Below, piece by piece: positions 34,944 through 43,066 of a DNA stretch of 55,363 nt. Location of the stretch: the NCBI GenBank assembly GCA_964434165.1, contig CAYSUS010000047.1:1-55363 (forward strand). The letters run 5' to 3'. The stretch's first letter is position 1; each line of letters opens with the position of its first letter. The notes beneath the pieces are model-generated. The model was not told the DNA's origin, ran no database searches, and was given only the letters and a program-made list of their open reading frames with translations. The position numbers and the translations under genes were made by a program. Origin of the DNA: CAYSUS01 sp964434165. GTDB lineage: Bacteria; Planctomycetota; Planctomycetia; Pirellulales; Thermoguttaceae.

Positions 34944-36854
34944 TCACGTCCGCTTGAACTGCCGATCGAGCTCCTGCCGCGTGAAGACCAGGGCCGTGGG
35001 CCGGCCGTGGGGACAGTGGTGGGGGTCATCGACGAGGTGCCGTTGCTCCAGCAGGGCATCGATCTCCTCCGGAGCCAGGCGGTCGCCGGCCTTGATCGCC
35101 GCCTTGCATGCGATCGTGTGCAGCAGGTCGTCCAGCAGGTCGCGTCGGTCCGGGGACTTGCCCGGAGTCATCAGGGCCTCCAGCAGTCCGTGCAGCACGT
35201 CCCCAGGATTGAGGTTGGCCAGCATGGCCGGGTAGCCGGAGACCAGCACGGTCTCGCCGCCGAAGGGCTCGACGTGCACGCCCAGGCGGGCGAGCAACTC
35301 GCGGTTCTCCAAGGCAGCGGCCGCCTCGGCCGGGCTCAAATCGACGGGCTCGGGCACGAGCAGCCGCTGGGTCTCGATCGTGCCGGCCTCCAACCGTGCC
35401 TTGAGATGCTCGAAGAGGATTCGCTCGTGCAGGGCATGCTGGTCGATCACCATCACGCCGTCCTGGCTCTCGGCCACGAGGTAGCGGTTGTGAATCTGCA
35501 CGGCCGGCACCCTGTGACCCACCGGGGCCCCTTGCGCGCCCTGCGGAGATGGCGGTTCCCGGGGAGGGGCAGGCTCCTCGCCCGCGTCCGTTTCGCCCTC
35601 GACGGAGCCTTCCTCCTCGCTGCCACGCGCCGGAGCCCAGGAGCGGTTCAGACGCGTCCATTCCAGGGCGGGACGGGGGCCGGACGGCCGGAGCGACGAA
35701 GGGCCGGGTCGGTCCGGCTGGTCTTCGCTCCCCGCGGCGCGCTCACCCCACGAAGCCATCTCCCCCTTGGCCCACTGCACAAGCTGCTGGCGCATCTCCG
35801 CCGCCCGGGCCTCGTCGATCGCGCCCGACGGGTCAGCCTCCGGAGCGGTCTCGATCCGCGTGGTCAAGTCGGTGCTGAGAAACCGGGTGCGCAGCGTGGA
35901 GAGCAACTGGCTGTAGAGTCTGCCGGAGTCCTGGAATCGCACCTCCAGCTTGGTGGGATGCACGTTGACGTCCACCAGTTCAGGCGGCATGCGCAGGGAT
36001 AGCAAGGCGATCGGATAGCGGCCCACGGTCAGCAGCCCCCGGTAGGCCTCGCCCAGTGCATGTTGCAGGGCGCGGTCGCGGATGTGCCGTCCGTTGAGGA
36101 AGAAGTACTGCATGCGGTTGTTCGCCCGACTCTGGGTGGGATGGGCCACGTAGCCGGACAGCTCCACCGGTCCGTCGCTGCTCTCCACCCAGATCAGGTT
36201 CTCGGCCAGCTCGCGTCCGCAGCATCGGGCGATCCTCTCCAGCCACCCGCCCGTCACCGGCAGGTCGAGCACCGGGCGGTCGTTGTGCCGCAGTGTGAAG
36301 TGCACCTGCGGCAAGGCGAGGGCGAGCCGCATAAGGGCCTCGCTGACGTGGCCCAACTCGGTCTGCGTGGTGCGGAGGAACTTGCGCCGCACCGGCGTAT
36401 TGAAGAACAGGTTGCGAACCTCCACGGACGTCCCCACCGGGCAGCCGCAGGGGACGACCTGCCCGGCGGCGCCGCCGACCACCTCGATCTCGGCGCCGGC
36501 GGGGCCGGCGTCCGGGCGGCTCCGCACGGTGAGTCGGCTCACCGAGGCGATCGAGGCCAGGGCCTCGCCGCGGAAGCCCAGCGTGGACACCTGAAAGAGG
36601 TCTTCCTCCTCGGCGAGCTTACTGGTTGCGTGCGGGGCCACGGCCATCGCCAGCTCGTTGGCCGGAATGCCGCAGCCATTGTCCACCACGCGGATCAGCT
36701 CCATGCCGCCCTGCTGCACGGCCACGTCGATCCGTGAGGCCCCGGCGTCGACGGCGTTTTCGACCAGTTCCTTGACCACGCTCGCCGGCCGCTCGATCAC
36801 CTCGCCGGCGGCGATCTTGTTGACCAGGGCGGGAGGAAGCTGGCGGATGGGCAT
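34944..36854 (-). CDS. mutL: DNA mismatch repair protein MutL (endonuclease type)
   Basis: 636 residues. The N-terminal GHKL ATPase has KIAAGEVIERPASVVKELVENAVDAG, VDNGCGI, ATSKL and TLGFRGEALASI, then the transducer part with NGRHIRD and DVNVHPTKLEVRF. A variable, Pro/Gly/Glu-rich linker lies around 350-450. The C-terminal domain carries the metal-binding endonuclease motifs DQHALHERILFE, ACKAAIKAGD and CPHGRPTALVF, so it nicks DNA itself, as in bacteria without MutH. A run of G sits just before the ATG and no ribosome site is visible. MutS is not in the window. Confidence 0.97.
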   Translation of the reverse strand: MPIRQLPPALVNKIAAGEVIERPASVVKELVENAVDAGASRIDVAVQQGGMELIRVVDNGCGIPANELAMAVAPHATSKLAEEEDLFQVSTLGFRGEALASIASVSRLTVRSRPDAGPAGAEIEVVGGAAGQVVPCGCPVGTSVEVRNLFFNTPVRRKFLRTTQTELGHVSEALMRLALALPQVHFTLRHNDRPVLDLPVTGGWLERIARCCGRELAENLIWVESSDGPVELSGYVAHPTQSRANNRMQYFFLNGRHIRDRALQHALGEAYRGLLTVGRYPIALLSLRMPPELVDVNVHPTKLEVRFQDSGRLYSQLLSTLRTRFLSTDLTTRIETAPEADPSGAIDEARAAEMRQQLVQWAKGEMASWGERAAGSEDQPDRPGPSSLRPSGPRPALEWTRLNRSWAPARGSEEEGSVEGETDAGEEPAPPREPPSPQGAQGAPVGHRVPAVQIHNRYLVAESQDGVMVIDQHALHERILFEHLKARLEAGTIETQRLLVPEPVDLSPAEAAAALENRELLARLGVHVEPFGGETVLVSGYPAMLANLNPGDVLHGLLEALMTPGKSPDRRDLLDDLLHTIACKAAIKAGDRLAPEEIDALLEQRHLVDDPHHCPHGRPTALVFTRQELDRQFKRT

Positions 36855-36855
36855 G

Positions 36856-36880
36856 GGGGAGGGGTTGGGGATTGGGGATT
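36856..36880 (+). repeat. G-rich GGGGATT run before mutL start
   Basis: Runs of four G separated by A, TT or ATT, ending in GGGGATTGGGGATT. It starts directly next to the mutL ATG (36854) on the opposite strand. Confidence 0.6.
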
Positions 36881-36954
36881 AGAGGAGACCGTTGGGGAGA
36901 ATCGGCGGTTGCTGGGTGTCCGAGCCGTAGTCGCCGGGGCCACGGATTCGCACT

Positions 36955-37336
36955 CTACGCTCCACCTTCCGCATGGCGACTGCGCAGTCGCTTGGGAAGG
37001 TTGCGCAGCATTCTAGCCTGATGGGAGCACTGATCGAGCATCGCTTCGATTCCATCAGGGCTTGCGCAGCCCAACTGCTGTGCGAGGAGCAGATGTGTTT
37101 CCAGCTTCTGCTAGTGAGCCCTGCGCGATCGCCATGGGACGCGAGAAGGCCTTCGTTGAGCCCGTGGCGTGTCCTGCGGCGATGTTGGCGGGCACGGAAA
37201 CGGCTGCTCGCTGGATCTGGCTGACCAGGCCAAAGGTCTCGTGTTTGGGGAACTGTTGAGACAAGCGATAGACCTCGGTCGCCACCTCCATACCCAGTTG
37301 CCACGCCCGCAGACCGCGGAAGTTCTGGCTTTCCAT
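36955..37336 (-). pseudogene. Four-helix-bundle (23S rRNA intervening-sequence type) protein, frameshifted
   Basis: The first 77 or so codons read as a four-helix-bundle protein of the S23 type: NFRGLRAWQLGMEVATEVYRL, FPKHETFGLVSQIQRAAVSVPANIAAGHATGSTK in parts, and AIAQGSLAE. Near 37106-37108 one extra base shifts the frame; removing it restores LETHLLLAQQLGCASPDGIEAMLDQ in parts, then RMLRNLPKRLR, and a stop at 36955. As written, the chain ends early at 37055 with an unrelated tail. These proteins are often found as isolated genes or inside 23S rRNA insertions and their function is unknown. The frameshift might be a sequencing error. Confidence 0.8.
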
Positions 37337-37343
37337 CGCGATC

Positions 37344-37378
37344 CTCCCCTCCCCAATCCCTAATCCCCAATCCCTCCC
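37344..37378 (-). repeat. G-rich GGGGATT run between regulator stop and four-helix gene
   Basis: On the minus strand: AGGGGAGGGATTGGGGATT, then AGGGATTGGGGAGGGG. Here the G-rich strand is the coding strand of the neighbouring minus-strand genes, opposite to the other copies. It begins 8 nt upstream of the four-helix ATG and ends at the regulator's stop codon. Confidence 0.6.
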
Positions 37379-38797
37379 CTAAAGCCCGTACTCCTTGATC
37401 TTCCGATACAGCGTCCTCTCGCCGATCCCCAGCGTCTTGGCCGCCTCCTCGCGGTTGCCGCCCGTCGCGGCCAGCGTCTCGGCGATGAACATCCTGTCGA
37501 TATCCTCCAGCGGCCTCCCGACCAAGCCGGCCAGCGAGGCGTCGGAAGCCGAATCGGGCGGGTCCGCAGGGTCGGACAACTCCTCGGGAAGGTCGTCCAG
37601 GTCCAGAAGGCCGTCGTAGTCCACCACCACCATGCTCTCCACCACGTTGCGCAACTGGCGCACGTTGCCCGGCCATGGAAAGGCCAGAAGCTTGCGCCGC
37701 GCCGGCGGCGAGACGCCGCGGATGTGTTTGCCGTGCTGGCGCGAGAATTGCTTGAGGAAGTAGTCGATCAAGACGGGTATGTCGTCCCGGCGCTCGCGGA
37801 GCGTGGGAAGCCGGATCGTCACGACCTTGAGCCGGTGGTACAGGTCGGCGCGGAACGTGCCCGCTTCGATGGCGTCTTCCAGGTTGCGGTTGGTGGCCGA
37901 AAGGATGCGGACGTTGACCTTGATCCGGTCGTTGGATCCGACGCGGGTGATCTCGCCGTTTTCGAGGACACGGAGGAGCTTGATCTGGGTAGCCAGGGGC
38001 ATGTCGCCGACTTCATCGAGGAACATCGTGCCGCCGTTGGCGTACTCGAACTTGCCCACGCGGTCCGTCGAGGCGTCGGTGAACGCCCCTCTGACGTGCC
38101 CGAACAACTCGCTTTCGAGGATGTTCTCACTCAGCGCCGCGCAGTTGAGGGCCACGAAGGGCTTGCTCTTGCGGGGGCTGTTCTGATGGATCGCCTGGGC
38201 GACGAGCTCCTTGCCGGTGCCCGTCTCCCCTTGGATCAGCACGGAGGCCGCGGTCGGAGCGATCCGCTTAAGCTTCTCGATCACCTCGCGCATCTGCCGG
38301 CTGGTGCCGACGACGCCCTCGAATCCGAACTTTTCGTCCAATCGCCGCTGCAGCTCGACGTTGGCGCGGCGCAGGCGCGTGCTCTCCGCCGCGCGCGCCG
38401 CGATCGCGCGAAGCTGGTTGATGTCCAGCGGCTTGAGCAGGTAGTTGAACGCCCCCTGCTTCATCGCCGTCACGGCCGAGGGAACCGTGCCGTGGCCGGT
38501 GATGAGGATCACCTCGCAGTCGGGCTGTTCGTTCTTCGCCCGGGCGAGGATCTCCAGCCCGTCCACGTCGCTCATCACCAGGTCGGTGATCACCACGTCG
38601 AACAGACGCTGCTCGATCCACTCCGCCCCTTGCGTGCCCGAAGTCGCCACTTGGCAGCGGAATCCTACCCGGTCCAGGGATTCGGCCACGACCTCGGCGT
38701 GCGAGGCGTCGTTGTCGATGATCAGCACGTCGGCCGGCGGAGCGGGCTGCTGCTCCTCGGGCCGGTCCGTTCCAGGCTTCGTCACTGCGCCACCCAT
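37379..38797 (-). CDS. Sigma54-dependent response regulator (NtrC/AtoC type)
   Basis: 472 residues. Receiver (25-140): VLIIDNDASH with acidic pocket, phosphoacceptor Asp in VVITDLVM, Thr in ILITGHGT and Lys in YLLKPLD. AAA+ domain (about 160-390): Walker A GETGTGKELVA, GAFTDA loop that contacts sigma54, Walker B GGTMFLDEVGDM and R-finger region VRILSATNRNLEDAIEAG. Fis-like HTH at the end: NREEAAKTLGIGERTLYRKIKEYGL. It activates sigma54 promoters when phosphorylated, probably by the kinase encoded 118 nt upstream. Targets are unknown; I found no clear -24/-12 site nearby. Confidence 0.96.
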   Translation of the reverse strand: MGGAVTKPGTDRPEEQQPAPPADVLIIDNDASHAEVVAESLDRVGFRCQVATSGTQGAEWIEQRLFDVVITDLVMSDVDGLEILARAKNEQPDCEVILITGHGTVPSAVTAMKQGAFNYLLKPLDINQLRAIAARAAESTRLRRANVELQRRLDEKFGFEGVVGTSRQMREVIEKLKRIAPTAASVLIQGETGTGKELVAQAIHQNSPRKSKPFVALNCAALSENILESELFGHVRGAFTDASTDRVGKFEYANGGTMFLDEVGDMPLATQIKLLRVLENGEITRVGSNDRIKVNVRILSATNRNLEDAIEAGTFRADLYHRLKVVTIRLPTLRERRDDIPVLIDYFLKQFSRQHGKHIRGVSPPARRKLLAFPWPGNVRQLRNVVESMVVVDYDGLLDLDDLPEELSDPADPPDSASDASLAGLVGRPLEDIDRMFIAETLAATGGNREEAAKTLGIGERTLYRKIKEYGL

Positions 38798-38914
38798 ACG
38801 AGCGATGATACAAAACGATTCCGCCGGGGGGTAGGAGCGCCGGCACGGGAGCCGGCAGGCCGGTCACTGTAGCTTGGGTTTCGGCCCTTGACCTGCGATG
38901 TCGTGCCCCGTTCC

Positions 38915-39661
38915 TCAGCCGCCGTCGGCCGGCAGGCGCGGAGGTACGGGCAGGAGGATCGTGAATTTCGTACCCCGGCCCGGCTCGCTCTGCACGAAGA
39001 CCTCGCCCTGGTGGGCCTCGACGATCCGCCGCGCGGTGGGCAGGCCCAGACCCGAGCCGCCGGGCTTCGTCGAGAAGAAGGCCTCGAAGATCTGGCCGCA
39101 GGTCTTCGGGTCCATGCCGATTCCCGTGTCGATCAGGTCGAGAGCCACCTTGTCGCCGCTGTCGTACGAGCGGACCATGAGCTGACCGCCATCGGGCATG
39201 GCCTGCTGGGCGTTGATCACCAGGTTCAGCAGCACCGAGTGGAACGCCTCGCGGTCGAGCATCACGGTGGGAAGATCGGGCGAGAGGTAGTTGACCACAT
39301 CGATACCGGCCTCGGCCGCCTTGGGGGCGAAGAAGTCCAGCACTCGATTGACCTGCGCGTTCAGGTTCGACGGCTCCAGCCGCAGCCGACGCACCCGCGT
39401 GTAGTCGAGGAAGTTCTCCAGGAGGTCCTGGAGGCGCTGACACTCGCGCTGCACGGCCTCGATCTTGGCCAGGGCCCTCCGCTCCTTGGGCGATTGCGGG
39501 TCGCTGAAGTCCTCGGCCAGCAGCTCCATGTTCAGCCCGATCGTGGAGAGCGGGTTCTTGATCTCGTGCGCCAGCCCGCCAGCCAGCCGCGCGATCTCGG
39601 TGTACTGATCGACCAGCCGGCGGTTGAGCTCTTCATGCGACATTTCGCGAGGCGCGGCCAT
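38915..39661 (-). CDS. Soluble two-component sensor histidine kinase (NtrB-like)
   Basis: About 248 residues, no membrane or PAS/GAF sensor domain. DHp helix with the phospho-His in RLAGGLAHEIKNPLSTIGLNMELL, then HATPase: LLNLVINAQQAMPDGG (N box), LDLIDTGIGMDP (G1), FEAFFSTKPGGSGLGLPTARRIVEAHQGEV (F/G2) and the end TKFTILLP. The ATG at 39661 or 39643 is close to the kinase core, so there is almost no sensory region. Signals must come from a partner protein or from the receiver itself. It is followed by the sigma54 regulator, its likely partner. Confidence 0.92.
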   Translation of the reverse strand: MAAPREMSHEELNRRLVDQYTEIARLAGGLAHEIKNPLSTIGLNMELLAEDFSDPQSPKERRALAKIEAVQRECQRLQDLLENFLDYTRVRRLRLEPSNLNAQVNRVLDFFAPKAAEAGIDVVNYLSPDLPTVMLDREAFHSVLLNLVINAQQAMPDGGQLMVRSYDSGDKVALDLIDTGIGMDPKTCGQIFEAFFSTKPGGSGLGLPTARRIVEAHQGEVFVQSEPGRGTKFTILLPVPPRLPADGG

Positions 39662-39738
39662 GGCAGTCGATTCGGTGTGGGCGCGAGGGCTCCGGCGGTG
39701 GGAACGTGCGATGGACGGGGACGGTGACGTGGGCCAAG

Positions 39739-39841
39739 TCGCCTTGCGTGATTCCGGAAGAACGGGCCGGTGCCCTCTTGTGCGAAGCACCCTTCCGGCC
39801 GGCAGGGCAAAAGGGTGCTGACCTTCTCCCTCCCAGGATCG
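39739..39841. repeat. Dispersed repeat copy B with internal hairpin
   Basis: TCGCCTTGCGTGATTCCGG-AAGA (39739-39761) and CCTTCTCCCTCCCAGGATCG (39822-39841) match copy A at 8451-8505. Between them is an inverted repeat AGCACCCTT (39786-39794) and AAGGGTGCT (39811-39819) with a 16-nt loop, absent from copy A. It lies between the pnp stop codon and the kinase start, so the hairpin could end pnp transcription. Confidence 0.55.
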
Positions 39842-39941
39842 CGCAGCGCGATTCAGTGACCCGCGGCCGCGCCAGCCCACGCCGGTGGCCCCGCCTCGCC
39901 CGCCGAAGGACCCGGCCCCGGATCGCGGCGTCGAGCTACGG

Positions 39942-42146
39942 CTAGCTCGGCGACGGGGAGCGTCGTCCGCGGCCGCCGCCTCCGCGGGAGCGGTCGCCGC
40001 CGCGGCCGCCGCGGCCACCGCCGCTGTCGCCCGAGCCGGAGTCGGGGTCGCCGCCGCCCTCCTCCCCGGACACGGCCAGGCGGCGGCTCAGCTTGACGCG
40101 GTCCTGCTCGTCGATGGCGATGACCTTCACGGTCATGGGGTCGCCGACCTTGCACACCTCGGACACGCTGGAGACGTAGTCGTCCGAGAGCTCGCTGATG
40201 TGGCACAGCCCGTCCCTGCCCGGCAGGATCTCGACGAACGCCCCGAAGTCCTTGATGCTGATGACGCGGCCGTCGTAGATCTTGCCCACCTCGACCGTGG
40301 CGGTGAGGGCCTCGACCTGCCGGAGGGCCTCGCGCGCACCGTCCACCGCGCTGCAGGCGATGGTCACCGTGCCGTCGTCCTCGACCTCGATCAGCGCCCC
40401 GGTCGTGTCCTGGATGCTGCGGATCATCTTGCCGCCGGGACCGATCAACAGGCCGATCTTCTCGGGGTCGATGTGCGTGCGGAGCAGGCGCGGGGCCCAG
40501 TGGGAGATGTCATCCTTCGGCCGCGGGATCGCGCTGAGCATCTTGCGGAGAATCTCGATCCGGGCCTCGCGCGACTGCGCGAGCGTCGCCCGAATGATCT
40601 CCTCGCTGATGCCGTCGATCTTCAGGTCGAGCTGGATGCCGGTGATTCCGTTCTGCGTGCCGGCGATCTTGAAGTCCATGTCGCCGAAGTGGTCCTCGTC
40701 GCCGATGATATCCGTGAGCAGGACCCACTTGTCGCCAGTCTCCTTGATCAGGCCCACGGAGATGCCCGCCACGGGGTTGCTGATCGGCACGCCGGCGGCC
40801 ATCAGCCCCAGCGTGGCGCCGCACACGCTGGCCATCGAGCTGGAGCCGTTCGACTCGAGGATGTCGGAGATGATGCGGATCGTGTAGGGGAACTGCTCGG
40901 GGTCGGGCAGCACGGGCTTGACGCTCCGCTCGGCCAGGGCCCCGTGACCGATCTCGCGCCGGCCGGGGCCTCGGATCGGGCGACACTCCCCCACCGAGAA
41001 CGGGGGGAAGTAATAGTCGAGCATGAATTTCTTGGTGTACTCCTCGACCAGCCCGTCCACCCGCTGCTCGTCGCGCGGCGTGCCGAGCGTCACCGTGATC
41101 AGGGCCTGGGTCTCGCCGCGCTGGAACAGGGCGGAGCCGTGCACGCGGGGAAGCAGGTCCACCTCGCAGCGGATGTCGCGGAGCTTGTCGAGCGAGCGCC
41201 CGTCGGCCCGCGTACCCGCCAGGATCAGGTCGCGGACCACGCGGCTCTCCAGCTCGTGCCACGCGTGGGAGAAGGCGTCGAGGGTGACCGCGCCCTCGGC
41301 CAGCGGGTCGGGGATGGTCTCGGTGAGGGCCTGTTCCTTGAGCTTGCTGCACGCCTCGGCCCGGTGCTGCTTGCCCTCGGTCTGCTTGGCCTCGCGAAAG
41401 GCGTCGTAGTACTTGTCCTTGAGCACGTCGATCAAGCCGTCCGGCGGCGGCACGTCGTACTCGGCCTTCTGCACCCCGGCTTTCTCCCCGAGCTCGATCT
41501 GCATATCGCAGATGTCGCGAATGTGCGCATGGGCCTTGAGGATGGCCTCGGCCATCAGGTCCTCGCGCATTTCGCGGGCGAAGCCCTCGATCATCAGCAC
41601 GGCATCTTTCGAGCCGGAGACGATCAGGTCGAGGTCGCTCTCTTCGAGCTGATCGTGCGTGGGGAAGGGGACGAACTCCCCGGCCACGTAGCCCAGCCGG
41701 ATCGACGCGATCGGTCCCATGAACGGCAGCGGCGAGAGGGCCAGCGCCGCCGCGGCTCCGTTCATCGCCAGCACGTCGCCATCGGTCTGACGGTCGCTGG
41801 CCAGTACGAAGGCCTGGATCTGGACCTCGTCGCGGAACCACTCGGGGAACAGCGGCCGAATCGGGCGGTCAACCAGCCGCGCGGTGAGGGTCTCCTTCAT
41901 GGTCGGGCGGCCTTCCCGCTTGAGGAAGCCGCCGGGGAACTTCCCGGCCGCCGCCACGCGCTCGCGGTAATCGCAAGTCAGCGGGAAGAAATCGATCCCA
42001 GGCCGCGGTGGGCCGCTGGTGGCCGCCGCAAGGACCACCGTCTCTGCGAACTGCACGAGGCAACTGCCTCCCGCCTGCTTGGCGAGCTCGCCGGTTTCGA
42101 ACGACAGGGTTTCGCTTCCGATCTGCTTCTCAACACGTACTTTCAA
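39942..42146 (-). CDS. pnp: Polynucleotide phosphorylase
   Basis: 734 residues. Two RNase PH-like domains (first with CDYRERVAAAGKFPGGFLKREGRP, second with VHGSALFQRGETQALITVTLG and catalytic region DEDHFGDMDFKIAG), an all-alpha linker between them, a KH domain (IGPGGKMIRSIQDTTGALIEVEDDG) and an S1 domain (GKIYDGRVISIKDFGAFVEILPGRDGLCHISEL). The tail is Gly/Arg/Asp/Ser-rich (about 35 residues), perhaps for RNA or partner binding. It degrades RNA 3' to 5' with phosphate. It starts with TTG at 42146, with GGAAGG 9 nt upstream. rpsO precedes it, the usual bacterial order. Confidence 0.97.
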   Translation of the reverse strand: MKVRVEKQIGSETLSFETGELAKQAGGSCLVQFAETVVLAAATSGPPRPGIDFFPLTCDYRERVAAAGKFPGGFLKREGRPTMKETLTARLVDRPIRPLFPEWFRDEVQIQAFVLASDRQTDGDVLAMNGAAAALALSPLPFMGPIASIRLGYVAGEFVPFPTHDQLEESDLDLIVSGSKDAVLMIEGFAREMREDLMAEAILKAHAHIRDICDMQIELGEKAGVQKAEYDVPPPDGLIDVLKDKYYDAFREAKQTEGKQHRAEACSKLKEQALTETIPDPLAEGAVTLDAFSHAWHELESRVVRDLILAGTRADGRSLDKLRDIRCEVDLLPRVHGSALFQRGETQALITVTLGTPRDEQRVDGLVEEYTKKFMLDYYFPPFSVGECRPIRGPGRREIGHGALAERSVKPVLPDPEQFPYTIRIISDILESNGSSSMASVCGATLGLMAAGVPISNPVAGISVGLIKETGDKWVLLTDIIGDEDHFGDMDFKIAGTQNGITGIQLDLKIDGISEEIIRATLAQSREARIEILRKMLSAIPRPKDDISHWAPRLLRTHIDPEKIGLLIGPGGKMIRSIQDTTGALIEVEDDGTVTIACSAVDGAREALRQVEALTATVEVGKIYDGRVISIKDFGAFVEILPGRDGLCHISELSDDYVSSVSEVCKVGDPMTVKVIAIDEQDRVKLSRRLAVSGEEGGGDPDSGSGDSGGGRGGRGGDRSRGGGGRGRRSPSPS

Positions 42147-42214
42147 CGTACCGTACCTTCCAACTTACAATGTCCAACCAAGGGAGCTCCCGCGGAGCCG
42201 AGACGAGAGAGGAA

Positions 42215-42239
42215 CAGACCCTCGGGCGCGCAGGGTCTG
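42215..42239 (-). promoter_or_regulatory. Stem-loop in rpsO-pnp intergenic region
   Basis: CAGACCCT (42215-42222) and AGGGTCTG (42232-42239) form an 8-bp stem with a 9-nt loop; a second stem GGCGGC/GCCGCC lies at 42258-42277. No T tract follows on the minus strand. In other bacteria this spacer holds an RNase III site that controls pnp; a similar role is possible. Confidence 0.5.
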
Positions 42240-42358
42240 AAGCCGAGGAATCGCGGAGGCGGCAGGCAAAGGCCGCCCGAAAAGCCCGTCAGACGCTCCA
42301 TGACCGACGTCGTGCCGAGGCCGATCCGATCCGGGCAGCGAGAGAAGAACGATGGTGA

Positions 42359-42628
42359 CTACTTGCGGATCTCAAGACGCTTCAGGACGTCCAGGTAGCG
42401 CTGCGGATCCACCCGCTTCAGGTAGTCCAGCAGGCGACGACGTCGGCTGACCAGCATGAGCAGACCACGGCGCCCCGCGTAATCCTTCTTGTGGCCCCGC
42501 AGGTGCTCCGTCAACCCGTTGATTCGGGTCGTCAGAATGGCGATTTGTACCTCGGGCGAACCGGTGTCCCCCTCGCCACGCTTGAACTGCTCGATCAGTT
42601 CCTTCTTCCGCTCTCTGATGATAGTCAT
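42359..42628 (-). CDS. rpsO: 30S ribosomal protein S15
   Basis: 89 residues, the standard length. Motifs: DTGSPEVQIAILTTRINGLTEHLRGHKKDYAGRRGLL (in parts), SRRRRLLDYLKRVDPQRY. It binds 16S rRNA helix 22 early in small-subunit assembly. pnp follows after 212 nt. The leader is about 117 nt long from a putative promoter at 42752-42779 and can fold, so autoregulation by S15 is plausible. Confidence 0.98.
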   Translation of the reverse strand: MTIIRERKKELIEQFKRGEGDTGSPEVQIAILTTRINGLTEHLRGHKKDYAGRRGLLMLVSRRRRLLDYLKRVDPQRYLDVLKRLEIRK

Positions 42629-42666
42629 TTGCTACCGCAACTGCTCCGCGCCGACCGGTTCGAGAC

Positions 42667-42680
42667 GCTTCCTCCGAAGC
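42667..42680 (-). promoter_or_regulatory. Hairpin in the rpsO leader
   Basis: GCTTC-GGAG-GAAGC on the minus strand, about 40 nt upstream of the rpsO ATG. GGAG sits in the loop of the hairpin. A candidate element of S15 feedback control. Confidence 0.4.
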
Positions 42681-42751
42681 ACGACCCTCCCACCGTGTCT
42701 GCAAGAACTCCAACCTACGAACGACAAGACTTTCCACTCACCGAAGCCGTA

Positions 42752-42779
42752 AGTCTATCAGCTAGCCTGGGATTTGCAA
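42752..42779 (-). promoter_or_regulatory. Putative sigma70-type promoter of rpsO-pnp
   Basis: TTGCAA (42779-42774), 16 nt, TAGACT (42757-42752) on the minus strand. The layout matches the promoter at 25372-25399. Confidence 0.45.
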
Positions 42780-43066
42780 AGGGGGCTGGCGTGCCGCGTC
42801 CGAGGAGCCGTCAGCGACGATTGGGAATGTCCTCTCGGTCGCGCGAATCGGCTTGCGAAGCTTCCGCACACCTGCCATTCTTCCCAGTTAGCGCTGCTCT
42901 TGACCATTGGAGGGGGAATCGCTCGAGCCGGCGGATTGGGCTATCCCAGGCGCCAACCGAGGAATAGACACCCTGAGGGGGGTATTCATTACCTCCAAGG
43001 GAGCATCGCCTCGCGCCGAGAGCACGCACGGGCTGCTGGAGTCCGAGGGAGTGCCTGTTCCCTTCG
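42780..43066. other. Intergenic region between comEC stop and rpsO promoter
   Basis: No gene or RNA recognised. Contains the small inverted repeat GCTTGCGAAGC near 42852 and a stretch with runs of G and C (GGGGGGTA, CTTGGAGG on the minus strand), but no convincing terminator. Confidence 0.4.
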
